Below are positions 5,312 to 14,275 of a stretch of 43,621 nt of DNA, in pieces. Numbering within the stretch: the first letter of the stretch is position 1; every line of letters starts with the position of its first letter. The translations under genes and the position numbers were made by a program. Under the pieces are notes generated by a model. It saw nothing but the letters and a program-made list of their open reading frames with translations. It made no database searches and had not been told where the DNA came from. The stretch lies in contig JAJCYI010000224.1 in NCBI GenBank assembly GCA_029263015.1, positions 1 to 43,621 on the forward strand. Reading direction: 5' to 3'. This stretch comes from Saprospiraceae bacterium (GTDB lineage: Bacteria > Bacteroidota > Bacteroidia > Chitinophagales > Saprospiraceae).

Positions 5312-7726
5312 ATGGCAGTTATTTTATCTAAATCATTATCTAAGAACGGACTATCTATTTCCCCGAAAGGAGAAATGAAGATACCGGATTCCATGGATCA
5401 CGAGGAGTTGAAAAACCTCCCGCCAATGGTTATGCCATACAAGACCCGCTTGAGTTTTGTCGCTTTGCTACGCTTTTGGGAAAGCAAACTCGACAGCGAG
5501 GATATGGCTGAAAAAATATTGGCAAACGAGATCATAAAGAGAGTGGAAAGCCATCCGGAATTGTGGGAACCAATTGACGACTATGCGGACTTGGTTCACC
5601 ATAATGAAGTGGTTGAACTTTTGTTGGCAGGGCTTTTCCCGTTGAACCTCCGTGCGACGCAGTTGGGCCAGGCTTGTCGCCCGTTCGACATGAATGCATT
5701 TTATTCCACCCCTGCTTTTACGGCACAAATGAGTGGTTGTGCGATGAAAGTCAAAATCGAAAAGTCGGCAGAATTTTTTTCCAATACCATCATCATCAAG
5801 GCTTGCTCAGCCATTTTGAACCAGCATTATGGCCAGCAACTTGATGTAGACCCGACAGTTGTTTATTCACTTGAACCGTGTAATGGTGGTGTTATAATAC
5901 ATTATAAGTCTGAAGTGAATATCAATTTCGTGGAGGCAGTTGCAGTGAAGCCACTTAAAAAACTATCACAAGACCAGATCAATAAACTGCTCAGCAACGT
6001 CTATGACGCGGAGGCTTGGTTGACTGCTATTCCACCAGAGAATTTTGAATTTCATGGTGTCGTAGGCATGAACCTAATTAACGTAACGAAAGAGGAGACC
6101 ATTTCCCAGCTTCGTTTTATTTTATTAGAAAAAGATGCCATTGTGAAAAAGGAGAGCCTTGGGCAATTGGAAACCTTGCTGAGGTCTTATTATGGAATGC
6201 CCAAACTTCGTATGGGGATTATGGCCATGGATTATCCCGCTGTCAAAAATGATGAACTCAAATACAATATCAATCATTGTTTTTTGGAATATTGGGATGC
6301 TAGTGTACTTGGTCAACAAAATAAGAATTCCGTTTATGAAAAGGCAGCAAAATACCAAGAAATTGTTTTGGTGGAAGACTTGAACGCGTTGCAGCGCAAG
6401 ACGCCGGCTGAAGAGGAGTTAATTAAATTGGGCATCCAGAGTTTTTTGGTAGCACCATTGGTCAACAAGCAAAACAAGGTTATTGGCCTTATTGAATTGG
6501 GTGCACCAGATCCATTTGCCCTAAACAGTTTTTCGGAATTCCAATTCCTTAATTTGTTACCCTTGTTCAACATGGCCATTGAACGTAGCCGGGAGGAAAC
6601 TGACAATACCATTGAAGCGATCATTCGGGAAAAATTTACTGCCATCCACCCCAGTGTGGAATGGCGTTTTTCACAGGCCGCATTCAAGCACTTCAATAGT
6701 ACGGAAGGGGATGGGCGGCGCAGTCCGATTGAGCCGATCGCCTTCGACAATGTTTATCCGCTTTATGCACAGTCGGATATCGTCAGTTCATCGGTTAAGC
6801 GCAATAAGGCAATCCAAAAAGATTTCCTGAAAAACCTCCAACTTGTCAAGAACCTATTGGAACTGGCGGAGAATCATGTGGATTTCCCTTTGCTTGACCA
6901 ATATCTTTTGGAAACGGACTATCGTATTCAGGAACTTTCGCAAGAACTGCGGTCGAGCGATGAGTCAATGGTTATTGATTTTATCCAAAAAGAAGCCCAC
7001 CCGCTATTGGAAGAAATGGCTAAACGGGATAGTTCTATTGCAATGGCTTACAGAAATTACAAAAGCCAGCTTGATCCAGTTTTTGGCGTGGTTTACCAAA
7101 AGCGGAAAGACTACGAGGAGAGCGTGACTTTGATAAACAAAACTATTTCAGATTATCTTGATAAAGAGGATGCCCGCAGCCAAAAAATGCTGCCCCATTA
7201 TTTTGAAAAATACAAAACCGATGGGGTGCAGTTTGAGCTATATGTTGGTCAGTCGATCATGAAACATGGCGAGTTCAACTACATGCACCTCCGCAACCTC
7301 CGACTATGGCAAATGAAAGCGATCGTCGAAATAACCAAACAGATGAAGCAGCTAAAAAAACAGCTGCCGATGCCTCTCGGTACTGCGCAATTGGTGTTTG
7401 TGTATGGTCAGTCTATCTCTATTCAGTTTCGTTCTGACGACAAGCGGTTCGATGTGGATGGGGCATACAATATCCGTTACGAAATCATCAAAAAAAGAAT
7501 TGACAAGGCCACCATTACGCTGCCCAACGGAGAAACTGAACGCCTTACAAAGGAGGGGAAAATTGCCATTGTGTATGCCAGTGAAAAGGATAAAGAAGAA
7601 TACATGTACTACCTGACTTATTTGAAACGCCAAGGGCTAATAGAAAAGGAAGTTGAGGACCTTGAGTTGGATAAGTTGCAAGGTGTGCAAGGTTTGAAAG
7701 CCTTGCGTGTGGAGGTAATGGATTAA
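5312..7726 (+). CDS. Large GAF-domain protein of unknown role
   Basis: About 804 residues, without signal peptide or membrane segments. A GAF-like region is visible in the middle (IVLVEDLNALQRKT, then LGIQSFLVAPLVNKQNKVIG, LIELGAPDPFALNS), preceded by a roughly 300-residue unrecognised part and followed by a long helical C-terminal half. GAF domains bind small molecules or act as dimer modules in signalling, but no kinase, cyclase or phosphodiesterase domain is recognisable here. The frame is open from 5234, but that part runs out of the upstream repeat. ATG at 5312 is chosen; ATG at 5375, with GGAG eight bases before it, is an alternative. It has its own strong terminator and stands alone. 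I recall similar GAF proteins of this size in other Bacteroidota, but with no known function. Confidence 0.8.
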   Translation: MAVILSKSLSKNGLSISPKGEMKIPDSMDHEELKNLPPMVMPYKTRLSFVALLRFWESKLDSEDMAEKILANEIIKRVESHPELWEPIDDYADLVHHNEVVELLLAGLFPLNLRATQLGQACRPFDMNAFYSTPAFTAQMSGCAMKVKIEKSAEFFSNTIIIKACSAILNQHYGQQLDVDPTVVYSLEPCNGGVIIHYKSEVNINFVEAVAVKPLKKLSQDQINKLLSNVYDAEAWLTAIPPENFEFHGVVGMNLINVTKEETISQLRFILLEKDAIVKKESLGQLETLLRSYYGMPKLRMGIMAMDYPAVKNDELKYNINHCFLEYWDASVLGQQNKNSVYEKAAKYQEIVLVEDLNALQRKTPAEEELIKLGIQSFLVAPLVNKQNKVIGLIELGAPDPFALNSFSEFQFLNLLPLFNMAIERSREETDNTIEAIIREKFTAIHPSVEWRFSQAAFKHFNSTEGDGRRSPIEPIAFDNVYPLYAQSDIVSSSVKRNKAIQKDFLKNLQLVKNLLELAENHVDFPLLDQYLLETDYRIQELSQELRSSDESMVIDFIQKEAHPLLEEMAKRDSSIAMAYRNYKSQLDPVFGVVYQKRKDYEESVTLINKTISDYLDKEDARSQKMLPHYFEKYKTDGVQFELYVGQSIMKHGEFNYMHLRNLRLWQMKAIVEITKQMKQLKKQLPMPLGTAQLVFVYGQSISIQFRSDDKRFDVDGAYNIRYEIIKKRIDKATITLPNGETERLTKEGKIAIVYASEKDKEEYMYYLTYLKRQGLIEKEVEDLELDKLQGVQGLKALRVEVMD

Positions 7727-7752
7727 GCAGCTTTAAAAATATATCTGCGCAC

Positions 7753-7790
7753 AGAAGCGTCGCTTTTTCAAAAAGCGACGCTTCTTTTTT
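7753..7790 (+). terminator. Intrinsic terminator of the GAF protein gene
   Basis: A perfect stem (AGAAGCGTCGCTTTTT against its complement at 7770-7785) with a tiny loop, followed by six T. It starts 26 bp after the stop codon. Confidence 0.9.
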
Positions 7791-8293
7791 AGGGAAAGGG
7801 TTGAAAAAAACAGAAGCATATTCATTTAACAAAAATATGCTGAGTGACCTTTGGAAAGCTTTCAGTCTTAATCAAGTTAGAAGTGCGGGACGAAGACGGG
7901 CACCTTCATGCGGGCTTAGTTTACCACATAAGCGGAGATAAACAGGTGGATTTTTGAGTAATGAATTAAAGGATAAGGTTTCAAATTGCCGTCTCGAATC
8001 ATTCGAATCATGTCGAAATTGCCATTTCCATAAACCGCTTCAAATTGCCGCCCGAACATTTTCGGCACAATTCTCGTTCAGGGTTTTATTGCCTCGATTA
8101 TTTCAGCATTCCCGATGTAATTGAAATTTTTCTCCTAATAATGGAATATAACTGTACTTTTGTTTGCCTTCTGAACAATTTTCCCGTAGTAAACAACATT
8201 TAAGGATCGGTAAAAACTACGCTCGTCGCAACGGCAAGGTTTCTCCACAACACAGAACTTGTCTGAGCGATAAATAAACACTGACATCCATAC
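7791..8293. other. 503-bp intergenic stretch without a gene
   Basis: No reading frame here looks like a protein in any frame. It holds three scattered copies of AAATTGCC (around 7982, 8018 and 8042) and a possible promoter at 8155. Otherwise I see nothing in it. An unrecognised small RNA cannot be excluded. Confidence 0.5.
8155..8162 (+). promoter_or_regulatory. Candidate -7 box (TACTTTTG)
   Basis: TACTTTTG fits the Bacteroidota TAnnTTTG box. No good -33 TTG lies at the usual distance. If real, the outer membrane protein mRNA would have a leader of about 125 nt. Confidence 0.35.
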
Positions 8294-9301
8294 ATGAAAA
8301 AAGGACTTTCCGTAATAATTTGGCTGATAGCTGCGAACATGGTGATTGCACAGGGCGAGATGAGCAACCTTGCACTGGAAGCCAACCCATTTCTTTGTAA
8401 GCCAGGCGTCGAAAACAAATCTCCGGGGAAGGGTTTTTCAATCAGCTACACCTATAACCCAGATTTCGAAATGCGCCCAACTCATGCTGAAAATGCCAGT
8501 GAAGTGGAGGTGAACCAGCGTATTGCTGGCAAATTGAAAATTCCGATCGTCAATTGCAGGCGCACAAAATTCCTACTTGGGGTTAAATATGCAAACGAGC
8601 GGTACAGTTTTGAAGATATTGATCCTGAAAATTATCCCCTGTTTAAAAGGTTGAACGAAGTTAGTTTGAAAGATGCAGAAGCAGCGGCTTATTTGATCGT
8701 TTCCCTCAATCAAAAATATTATACTTCCTTCCGTTTAAGTACTTCTTTCCGAGGAGATTATAAAGGTATTTTAAATACCAGTAGCCGTTATGCTACCTAT
8801 CGGGCAGCAGGTGTTCTAGGGGTGAAAAAGAGCGATAAAGTTGAATATGGTATCGGTGTATATTATTCCCGTAACGTCAGGAGGACAAGCATATATCCAT
8901 TTGGCTTTTTGAATTGGACTTTCAATGATAAATGGGGGCTTGAATCGGCAATCCCAGTCAGTGTTAAATTACGCCGGAATTTTACGGATGGTAGTATAGC
9001 GCTATTTGGAATAGATTATTCTAGCCAGAGTTATGCACTTACCGTTGAGGAAGGCGCTGGCAATGATCCGATTGATCGATCGCTTTATCATTATCGACGT
9101 GCCTCCTCTGAATTTTCTGCTAGTTATATGAGACAGTTCTCTAGCTGGGCATGGATGGAATTCAAAATTGGCTATGCCGTCAACTTAAATTCACAAGCCC
9201 GTAACCTTCCTGGACAGATGACCTTCGACCTGCGGCCAACTGGAAGCATAGTCGGAACGGTTACCTTCTTTCTTTCTCCACCAAAAAAATACATCAAGTA
9301 G
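8294..9301 (+). CDS. Outer membrane beta-barrel protein (DUF6268-like)
   Basis: 335 residues with a short N-terminal signal peptide (MKKGLSVIIWLIAANMVIAQ, cut probably after Ala19). Repeated amphipathic beta segments follow with alternating aromatic residues (YTSFRLSTSF, VEYGIGVYYS, FKIGYAVNL). The last strand ends TVTFFLSPP, as in small outer membrane barrels. It resembles the DUF6268 family, whose function is unknown. Nothing suggests a ligand. It is monocistronic, with an inverted repeat downstream. Confidence 0.75.
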   Translation: MKKGLSVIIWLIAANMVIAQGEMSNLALEANPFLCKPGVENKSPGKGFSISYTYNPDFEMRPTHAENASEVEVNQRIAGKLKIPIVNCRRTKFLLGVKYANERYSFEDIDPENYPLFKRLNEVSLKDAEAAAYLIVSLNQKYYTSFRLSTSFRGDYKGILNTSSRYATYRAAGVLGVKKSDKVEYGIGVYYSRNVRRTSIYPFGFLNWTFNDKWGLESAIPVSVKLRRNFTDGSIALFGIDYSSQSYALTVEEGAGNDPIDRSLYHYRRASSEFSASYMRQFSSWAWMEFKIGYAVNLNSQARNLPGQMTFDLRPTGSIVGTVTFFLSPPKKYIK

Positions 9302-9321
9302 GAATTATTTAAACTTAAGTG

Positions 9322-9472
9322 CCGAATCAAAAATAACTACAGTCAATTTCAATTTCTTTTTCTCTTCTACGGCGTTAAAAATACTCGACGTAACTAGGCT
9401 ATGTCTGCGTTTTTTGCCTCGTATAAGAAAAAAATAATTTTGAAATTTTGCCTATACTTATTTATGATCCGG
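9322..9472. repeat. Imperfect inverted repeat between barrel gene and ribE
   Basis: Left arm from CCGAATCAAAAATAA (9322) pairs imperfectly with the right arm ending TTATTTATGATCCGG (9472). Similarity continues inward (CAATTTCAA with TTGAAATTT). The middle segment GGCTATGTCTGCG then TTTTTTGCCT resembles the repeat at the right end of the window. It lies between convergent genes. Confidence 0.55.
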
Positions 9473-9475
9473 TAC

Positions 9476-10087
9476 CTATTTGGATTGGTAAACGGCTAAG
9501 TACTTTGCCACGTATTTCCCGATCACATCAAATTCAAGATTGATGACCCCTTCTGGTTTCAGATTGCTAAAGTTGGTATGCTCGAATGTATAAGGAATGA
9601 TCGCCACTGAAAAATGGGCCAGACCATTTGGGTGTTCTACAGGGTTGACCACTGTCAAACTGACGCCGTTTACACAAATCGATCCTTTGTCCACAAGCAG
9701 GTAACCTGGTTCGAGTTTGTATTCAAAGAGAAAAATCCAACTACCGTCGCGTTCTTCCACTCCTATACATTTTCCTGTGGTGTCAACATGCCCTTGCACC
9801 ATGTGTCCATCGAGCCGGGCATTGGGTCGCATTGCTCTTTCGAGGTTAATACAGTCCCCTTTTTTCAAGGAACCAAGGTTGCTGCGGATCAGGGTTTCTT
9901 CCACTGCTGTAACAGTATGAGTGCGCTTGCCCAAATCCACCACGGTGAGGCACACGCCATCATGGGCGATGCTTTGGTCAATTTTCAGTTCCTGTGAAAT
10001 GGGAGATTGGATCGCAATGTGGACATTGCTGCCTTCTTTCCGAATGGCCGTTACTTGGCCTAGAGTTTCGATGATACCGGTGAACAT
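9476..10087 (-). CDS. ribE: Riboflavin synthase, alpha chain
   Basis: 203 residues with the two lumazine-binding barrels of riboflavin synthase: MFTGIIETLGQV at the start and the second repeat with VQGHVDTTGKC near residue 98. SNVHIAIQSP and DGVCLTV (repeat 1) have counterparts in WIFLFEY and NGVSLTVVN (repeat 2). It joins two lumazine molecules to make riboflavin and releases the pyrimidine precursor. Length is normal (about 200). It stands alone on the minus strand, and no FMN riboswitch could be recognised upstream. The leader contains a GTCAGG-word inverted spacer. Confidence 0.97.
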   Translation of the reverse strand: MFTGIIETLGQVTAIRKEGSNVHIAIQSPISQELKIDQSIAHDGVCLTVVDLGKRTHTVTAVEETLIRSNLGSLKKGDCINLERAMRPNARLDGHMVQGHVDTTGKCIGVEERDGSWIFLFEYKLEPGYLLVDKGSICVNGVSLTVVNPVEHPNGLAHFSVAIIPYTFEHTNFSNLKPEGVINLEFDVIGKYVAKYLAVYQSK

Positions 10088-10112
10088 CTGTTAAAAGATT
10101 GGTGAGTTGTTT

Positions 10113-10246
10113 AGGGGTCAGGAGAGAGGAGTCAGGGGTCAGATAAAAATCAAGAAAATGGTAATCCTTGTCAATCAAAAGGCTCTCTATATTTCCAGGT
10201 AACCTTAACCTATCGTTTCTGACTCCTGACTCCTGATCTCTGACCT
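10113..10246. repeat. GTCAGG-word inverted spacer (5' of ribE)
   Basis: Left arm 10113-10142 repeats GGGGTCAGGA/GGAGTCAGGG. Right arm 10219-10246 repeats CTGACTC with CTGATCTCTGACCTC, its complement. Words recur every 7 bases on the right arm. The same word recurs at 11544-11652. Confidence 0.7.
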
Positions 10247-10267
10247 CGGTACGCAAGTGTACAAAAA

Positions 10268-10299
10268 AAATGGAGGACGCACGATGGCGTCCTCCATTT
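10268..10299 (-). terminator. Intrinsic terminator after the TrmH-type gene
   Basis: A perfect 13-bp stem (AAATGGAGGACGC against its complement, loop of 6) followed on the minus strand by eight T. It lies about 135 bp beyond the methyltransferase stop. Confidence 0.85.
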
Positions 10300-10433
10300 A
10301 CATTCATTCGCTAAGAAATACAGAAAAACGATAATTCGATCACTAAGATGGGGGAATTTGATTTGTGCTACAAATAGAATATACGGCTGGGGGGAAGTGG
10401 TAGATGTTTGGCAGGAATTAATAGAAAAGGAAA

Positions 10434-11240
10434 TCACACCAATCTTTGTCGTACCACTTCAAATAGGACAATGGCCGCTGAAGTTGACACATTCAACGAA
10501 TCAATTTGCCCTGACATGGGGATGATGATTCGCTCATCAGCCTGCTCTATCCAAAATGGTGTGATGCCAGTTGCTTCGGCCCCAAGCACCAATGCTGTTG
10601 GGCCAGTCAGGTTGCATTCGAATAATGGGCGGGCAGCTTCCAACCAAGTGGCGTAGATGGGGATATTTCGGTTTTTCAAAAAACCGACTACTTCCACAGA
10701 CAGCATTTCATAAATAGGCACTGTGAAAATGGCACCCAAACTTGCACGGATAGCATTTGGGTTAAAAAGGTCAAAACTTGGTTCACACACAAAAACCCCG
10801 TCTACCCCTGCCGCGTCAGCAGTGCGGAGGACTGCTCCTAAATTGCCGGGTTTCTCTATCCCTTCAAGCACTAAGTATAATGGGTTTTGGGCTTTGGAAT
10901 CTTCCAACAGCAGGGTAGGAGCCTTGTTTTTAAAAATACCAACTACGTTTGGTACGCTCGACCGGTAAGCAATTTTATCTAAAACTGCTTGGTTGACCGT
11001 GATGATTTTGTTGGGTGGGGTCGTGGCGTTTTCTAAGAGCCGCTCGACTTCTTTTTGAGGGGTGATTTCAGGGTCGTAAAACAAGGTGGCCGCTTCAAAC
11101 CCATTTTGTAAGGCCAGCCCCATTTCCCGCAACCCTTCAGCAATGAACAATTGCTGTTCTTTGCGCATTCGTGCCTTGTTTTTCAAGACTACCGCATGTT
11201 TAATGAGAGGGTTGTTTGGACTGGAAATGTGCTTGGTCAT
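10434..11240 (-). CDS. TrmH-type (SpoU) RNA 2'-O-methyltransferase
   Basis: 268 residues from MTKHISSPNN. The N-terminal substrate-binding domain (LFIAEGLREM near 31) is followed by a knotted SPOUT domain with the three SpoU motifs: LEGIEKPGNLGAVLRTADAA, LVLGAEATGI, and IIIPMSGQIDSLNVSTSAAI near the C-terminus. It methylates ribose 2'-OH of rRNA or tRNA with AdoMet; which RNA cannot be told. A longer frame starts at 11276 but would overlap the upstream zinc-ribbon gene; the start at 11240 leaves 16 bp between them and matches the family. Probably cotranscribed with the zinc-ribbon gene. Confidence 0.92.
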   Translation of the reverse strand: MTKHISSPNNPLIKHAVVLKNKARMRKEQQLFIAEGLREMGLALQNGFEAATLFYDPEITPQKEVERLLENATTPPNKIITVNQAVLDKIAYRSSVPNVVGIFKNKAPTLLLEDSKAQNPLYLVLEGIEKPGNLGAVLRTADAAGVDGVFVCEPSFDLFNPNAIRASLGAIFTVPIYEMLSVEVVGFLKNRNIPIYATWLEAARPLFECNLTGPTALVLGAEATGITPFWIEQADERIIIPMSGQIDSLNVSTSAAIVLFEVVRQRLV

Positions 11241-11256
11241 GGCATATTGGCGATTG

Positions 11257-11532
11257 TCATTTGGTAGTTTCCCCAACCCGGATCCTGATTTTTTCTATCT
11301 CCTCTTTCAACCAGTCATCAAGGTTGCGGTACCAATCGAGGTGTGGCGACCAATCAGTGCAGCCGCCCACGGAAGGGCCAAGGCATTGTGTTTGGTCCCA
11401 TTGTTTTTTGCAGGAAGGACATCTGCCGGCAGTATCAAAGGTATGCCAAATATGGCCACAGGTGCAGGTCCATTGATCTGAAGGAGTAGGGTTCCAATCG
11501 CATTTGGGGCAAGCAATTTTTATTTCGGCCAT
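11257..11532 (-). CDS. Small zinc-ribbon protein
   Basis: 91 residues with CPKC near 9-12, CTC near 23-25 and CPSC near 39-42, so two zinc ribbons are likely. A Trp/His-rich middle (CGHIWHTFDTAGRCPSC) leads to a charged C-terminal helix. Similar small proteins are known in Bacteroidota without function. It sits 16 bp upstream of the TrmH-type methyltransferase and may form an operon with it, which hints at a nucleic-acid role, but this is inference only. Confidence 0.8.
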   Translation of the reverse strand: MAEIKIACPKCDWNPTPSDQWTCTCGHIWHTFDTAGRCPSCKKQWDQTQCLGPSVGGCTDWSPHLDWYRNLDDWLKEEIEKIRIRVGETTK

Positions 11533-11543
11533 GATTAATTACT

Positions 11544-11652
11544 TAGGTGTCAGGTGTCAGGTGTCAGGGGCGAAAGGTCAGGGAACAATGAAAAAATAAT
11601 GTTCCTATTTTTCTTTGTATCTGACTCCTGACCCCTCTTTCCTGACCCCTCC
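11544..11652. repeat. GTGTCAG heptamer inverted spacer
   Basis: GTGTCAG occurs three times in a row from 11546, then GGGG and further GTCAGG. The complementary arm at 11621-11652 reads CTGACTCCTGACCCCT, then CCTGACCCCTCC. An inner arm pair GGGAACAAT/AATGTTCC adds to the stem. Confidence 0.75.
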
Positions 11653-11673
11653 TTAAAACGTTAAAATACAAAA

Positions 11674-11706
11674 ACCGGACGCCGGCATGGTTGGCCAGGG
11701 TCCGGT
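11674..11706 (-). terminator. Intrinsic terminator of rpsU
   Basis: Minus-strand stem ACCGGAC/GTCCGGT with an inner GGCCAACCATGCC hairpin, followed by TTTTTG. It lies 25 bp beyond the rpsU stop. Confidence 0.8.
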
Positions 11707-11730
11707 CCTCGGAAAAAAGAAAGTCAAAAA

Positions 11731-11925
11731 TTATAGTCCCAGGTTGCGGGTGCGTTGCTCTTTATATACCGCTTTGAGGACCTCGTGCCTGCGACGTACA
11801 GAAGGCTTTGTAAATTGCTTCCTTGCACGCAGTTCTTTGATGACCTTGGTATTGCGGTACTTGCGCTTGAAACGTCTGAGAGCCTGGTCAATTGACTCAC
11901 CGTTTTTTACATCGATAATGAGCAT
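11731..11925 (-). CDS. rpsU: Small ribosomal subunit protein bS21
   Basis: 64 residues, the normal S21 length: MLIIDVKNGESIDQALRRFK, then KYRNTKVIKELRARKQFTKP and a basic C-terminal helix. S21 sits at the platform of the 30S subunit and influences initiation; Bacteroidota use it where Shine-Dalgarno pairing is weak. Monocistronic with its own terminator. Confidence 0.98.
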   Translation of the reverse strand: MLIIDVKNGESIDQALRRFKRKYRNTKVIKELRARKQFTKPSVRRRHEVLKAVYKEQRTRNLGL

Positions 11926-12423
11926 ATTTCTATTCTTTTATTAGGCTTTGGTAAACAAGGATTTCAACCCTTATCACCCATTTTTTTTAAAAGGGCTGCA
12001 AAGGTAAAGAAGTTTTAGATTATGTGTTAGGGGGAAGGGGGGATTGTTTCATGGTTTTACTGTTTCATGGTTGTATTGAAATTTGCATAATAGCGATGTG
12101 GCCATGAACCGCTCAAAAGTGACCCTTTTCGTTTTTGGGAGCCCTCCAGCCATGAAACTTAGGAAACAATGAAACCATGAAATTCTATAATAAACCACTG
12201 TCCGTCTATTTAACCCCTCCAAACAACTATTTTAAGTGCTGTGATAACAACTACTTGCCTCTTCATCTCTTCTTTTTTACGAGAGTGAAGGTCGAAAGTT
12301 GTACCTTCACGCCCGCATTTTTTAAGCTGCATTGTCATTTTGGGCTGAGAAAACCAACCAAGGAACGAATCCATTTTCACCGCTGAGTGGCCATGCGTAT
12401 TTATTCTACACAAACGCAACACC
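11926..12423. other. Intergenic stretch between rpsU and ino1
   Basis: No gene is supported. It contains the rpsU leader, the GTTTCATG-word inverted spacer at 12044-12182 and an A/T-rich ino1 leader. A frame at 12177-12386 starts inside the repeat and has no protein-like character. Confidence 0.5.
12044..12182. repeat. GTTTCATG octamer inverted spacer
   Basis: Left arm 12044-12072 repeats GTTTCATGGTTTTACT then GTTTCATGGTTG. Right arm 12150-12182 holds the complement (CATGAAACTTAGG, then AAACAATGAAACCATGAAA). Period is 8 bp. Confidence 0.7.
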
Positions 12424-13722
12424 ATGATTAAAGAATCTAACGGAAAACTGGGTATTCTTTTACCCGGTATGGGGGCTGTAGCTTCTACACTGATCGCTGG
12501 CGTTTACGCCGTCAATAAAGGAATATCCAAGCCCATTGGCTCAGTCTCTCAAATGGGAAATATCCGTTTGGGAAAAAGGACGGAGGATCGAAACCCGCTC
12601 ATCAAGGATTTTGTGCCACTCGCAAAATTGACAGATGTCGTTTTTGGTGGCTGGGATATTTTTGAAGATAATATTTATGAAGCTGCTGTCAATGCGCAGG
12701 TTTTGGACTTGCCTCTTTTGGAGCAGATTCGCCCAGAAATGGAAGCCATCAAACCAATGAGGGCCGTTTTTGATAAAACCTATGTCAAAAAGTTGGACGG
12801 CACTTTTTTCAAAAAGGCCGATACCAAAATGGACTTGGCAGAAATGGTGATGGAAGATATTCGCAATTTTAAAGAAAAAAACAATTGTGAGCGTCTTGTA
12901 ATGGTTTGGTGCGGTTCGACTGAAATCTACATTCAAGAGGGCGACATTCATTCTTCTATTGAAAAACTGGAAGAAGGCCTCCGCAACAACCACCCTGACA
13001 TTCCACCGAGCATGATCTACGCTTATGCAGCTGTGAAAATGGGAGTGCCATATGCCAATGGAGCACCAAACCTTTCTTGCGATGTAAAAGCGATGGTCGA
13101 ACTGTCAAAACAAACCAAAACGCCAATCGCTGGCAAAGATTTCAAAACAGGTCAGACCTTGATGAAAACCATTCTGGCACCTGGCCTAAAAGCTCGTTCT
13201 TTGGGCATCAAAGGCTGGTTCTCCACCAATATTCTCGGAAATCGTGATGGAGAAGTGCTCGACGATCCCGACAATTTTAAATCAAAAGAAGTCTCAAAAT
13301 TGGGTGTGCTCGAAAACATCCTCCAGCCAGAGCAAAATCCCGACCTGTACAAGGACCTTTACCACAAAGTACGCATCAACTATTACCCTCCTCATGGCGA
13401 CAACAAAGAAGGCTGGGACAATATTGATATTTTTGGTTGGTTGGGCTACGGTATGCAGATCAAGATTGATTTCCTTTGCCGAGATAGTATTTTGGCCGCA
13501 CCTGTTGCACTCGACTTGGCCTTGTTCCTCGACCTTGCCAAAAGGGCAGAACTGTTCGGAATCCAAGAATGGCTTTCTTTCTACCTGAAATCACCACAAA
13601 CAGCGGAAGGTTTGCCCCCACAACACGATATTTTCCTCCAACAGCAAAAAATGCTCAATACTCTCCGTCACATCATGGGCGAGGAATTGATCACGCACTT
13701 GGGGATGGATTATTATTATTAG
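12424..13722 (+). CDS. ino1: Inositol-3-phosphate synthase
   Basis: 432 residues of the myo-inositol-1-phosphate synthase family. The Rossmann start GILLPGMGAVASTLIAG binds NAD. Conserved blocks include GSVSQMGNIRLGKR, VFGGWDIFEDN, VVWCGSTEIY-like VMVWCGSTEIY, GVPYANGAPNLSCD and IAGKDFKTGQT with the catalytic Lys region. It turns glucose-6-phosphate into inositol-3-phosphate, the entry to inositol lipids. A pgpA-type phosphatase follows 88 bp downstream, and known Bacteroidota inositol-lipid clusters pair these activities. Length is that of the bacterial/archaeal-type enzymes. The CDP-alcohol transferase needed for the lipid step is not in the window. Confidence 0.95.
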   Translation: MIKESNGKLGILLPGMGAVASTLIAGVYAVNKGISKPIGSVSQMGNIRLGKRTEDRNPLIKDFVPLAKLTDVVFGGWDIFEDNIYEAAVNAQVLDLPLLEQIRPEMEAIKPMRAVFDKTYVKKLDGTFFKKADTKMDLAEMVMEDIRNFKEKNNCERLVMVWCGSTEIYIQEGDIHSSIEKLEEGLRNNHPDIPPSMIYAYAAVKMGVPYANGAPNLSCDVKAMVELSKQTKTPIAGKDFKTGQTLMKTILAPGLKARSLGIKGWFSTNILGNRDGEVLDDPDNFKSKEVSKLGVLENILQPEQNPDLYKDLYHKVRINYYPPHGDNKEGWDNIDIFGWLGYGMQIKIDFLCRDSILAAPVALDLALFLDLAKRAELFGIQEWLSFYLKSPQTAEGLPPQHDIFLQQQKMLNTLRHIMGEELITHLGMDYYY

Positions 13723-13727
13723 GTTGG

Positions 13728-13803
13728 TATAATGGTGTGACGGTTTAATGGTTTATTGGAATGCTACGACCGTTACACCATTACACTGTTACACCATTAC
13801 ACC
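13728..13803. repeat. CCATTACA octamer inverted spacer
   Basis: Left arm 13728-13756 (AATGGTGTGACGGTTTAATGG) pairs with right arm 13771-13803, where CCATTACA and CTGTTACA repeat every 8 bp. It ends 7 bp before the pgpA start, so it would lie in the ino1-pgpA message. Confidence 0.75.
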
Positions 13804-13810
13804 ACCTTCC

Positions 13811-14275
13811 ATGTTCTGGAAAATCATCGCATCGGGTTTTGGGAGTGGTTACTCTCCATTTGCGCCAGGGACTGCTGGTGCACTGGTTGGATGTTTGATG
13901 TTGTGGATTTTTCAGCATTTCTTTCCTTATTATTTTTCTGGTGAAATGGCTTGGGTGGGGCTTTCAACGCTCATCCTTGTTTTCTTTTTCTTAGGGGTGA
14001 AAGCTTCGGATGAATTGGAAGCCGAGTGGGGGCACGATCCTTCCAGAATAGTAGTAGACGAAATGGTCGGCGTGTGGATAGCGATGCTGTTTGTTCCTTT
14101 TACCGTGCTGAACTTAACCATCGCATTCATCCTTTTTCGCATATTTGATATTTGGAAACCGTTGGGTATCAGGCAAATGGAAAATTTAAAAGGTGGCTGG
14201 GGCGTGATGATGGACGATGTGCTGGCGGGGGTGTATTCACTAATGGTGATGCATCTTTATCTTTTTTTGATTTAA
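13811..14275 (+). CDS. pgpA: Phosphatidylglycerophosphatase A family protein
   Basis: About 154 residues from MFWKIIASGFGSGYSPFAPG. It has the PgpA signatures GSGYSPFAPGTAGAL and DPSRIVVDEMVGVW, MDDVLAGVYS near the end, and three to four membrane helices. The family removes the phosphate from phosphatidylglycerophosphate in the inner membrane; next to ino1 it may instead act on phosphatidylinositol phosphate, as shown for a PgpA-like enzyme in Bacteroides. The frame is open from 13748, but those 21 residues translate the repeat spacer, so ATG 13811 is chosen. The stop codon lies inside a 31-bp inverted repeat. Confidence 0.93.
   Translation: MFWKIIASGFGSGYSPFAPGTAGALVGCLMLWIFQHFFPYYFSGEMAWVGLSTLILVFFFLGVKASDELEAEWGHDPSRIVVDEMVGVWIAMLFVPFTVLNLTIAFILFRIFDIWKPLGIRQMENLKGGWGVMMDDVLAGVYSLMVMHLYLFLI

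Noticed and set aside
10088-10307. Possible FMN riboswitch before ribE
   Set aside because: No conserved RFN-element segments are visible; the stretch is explained by a GTCAGG-word inverted spacer and the terminator of the next gene.
12177-12386. 69-codon open frame before ino1
   Set aside because: It begins within the GTTTCATG spacer and has no coding character.
13748-13810. Longer N-terminus for PgpA
   Set aside because: These codons translate the CCATTACA spacer; the family start is at 13811.
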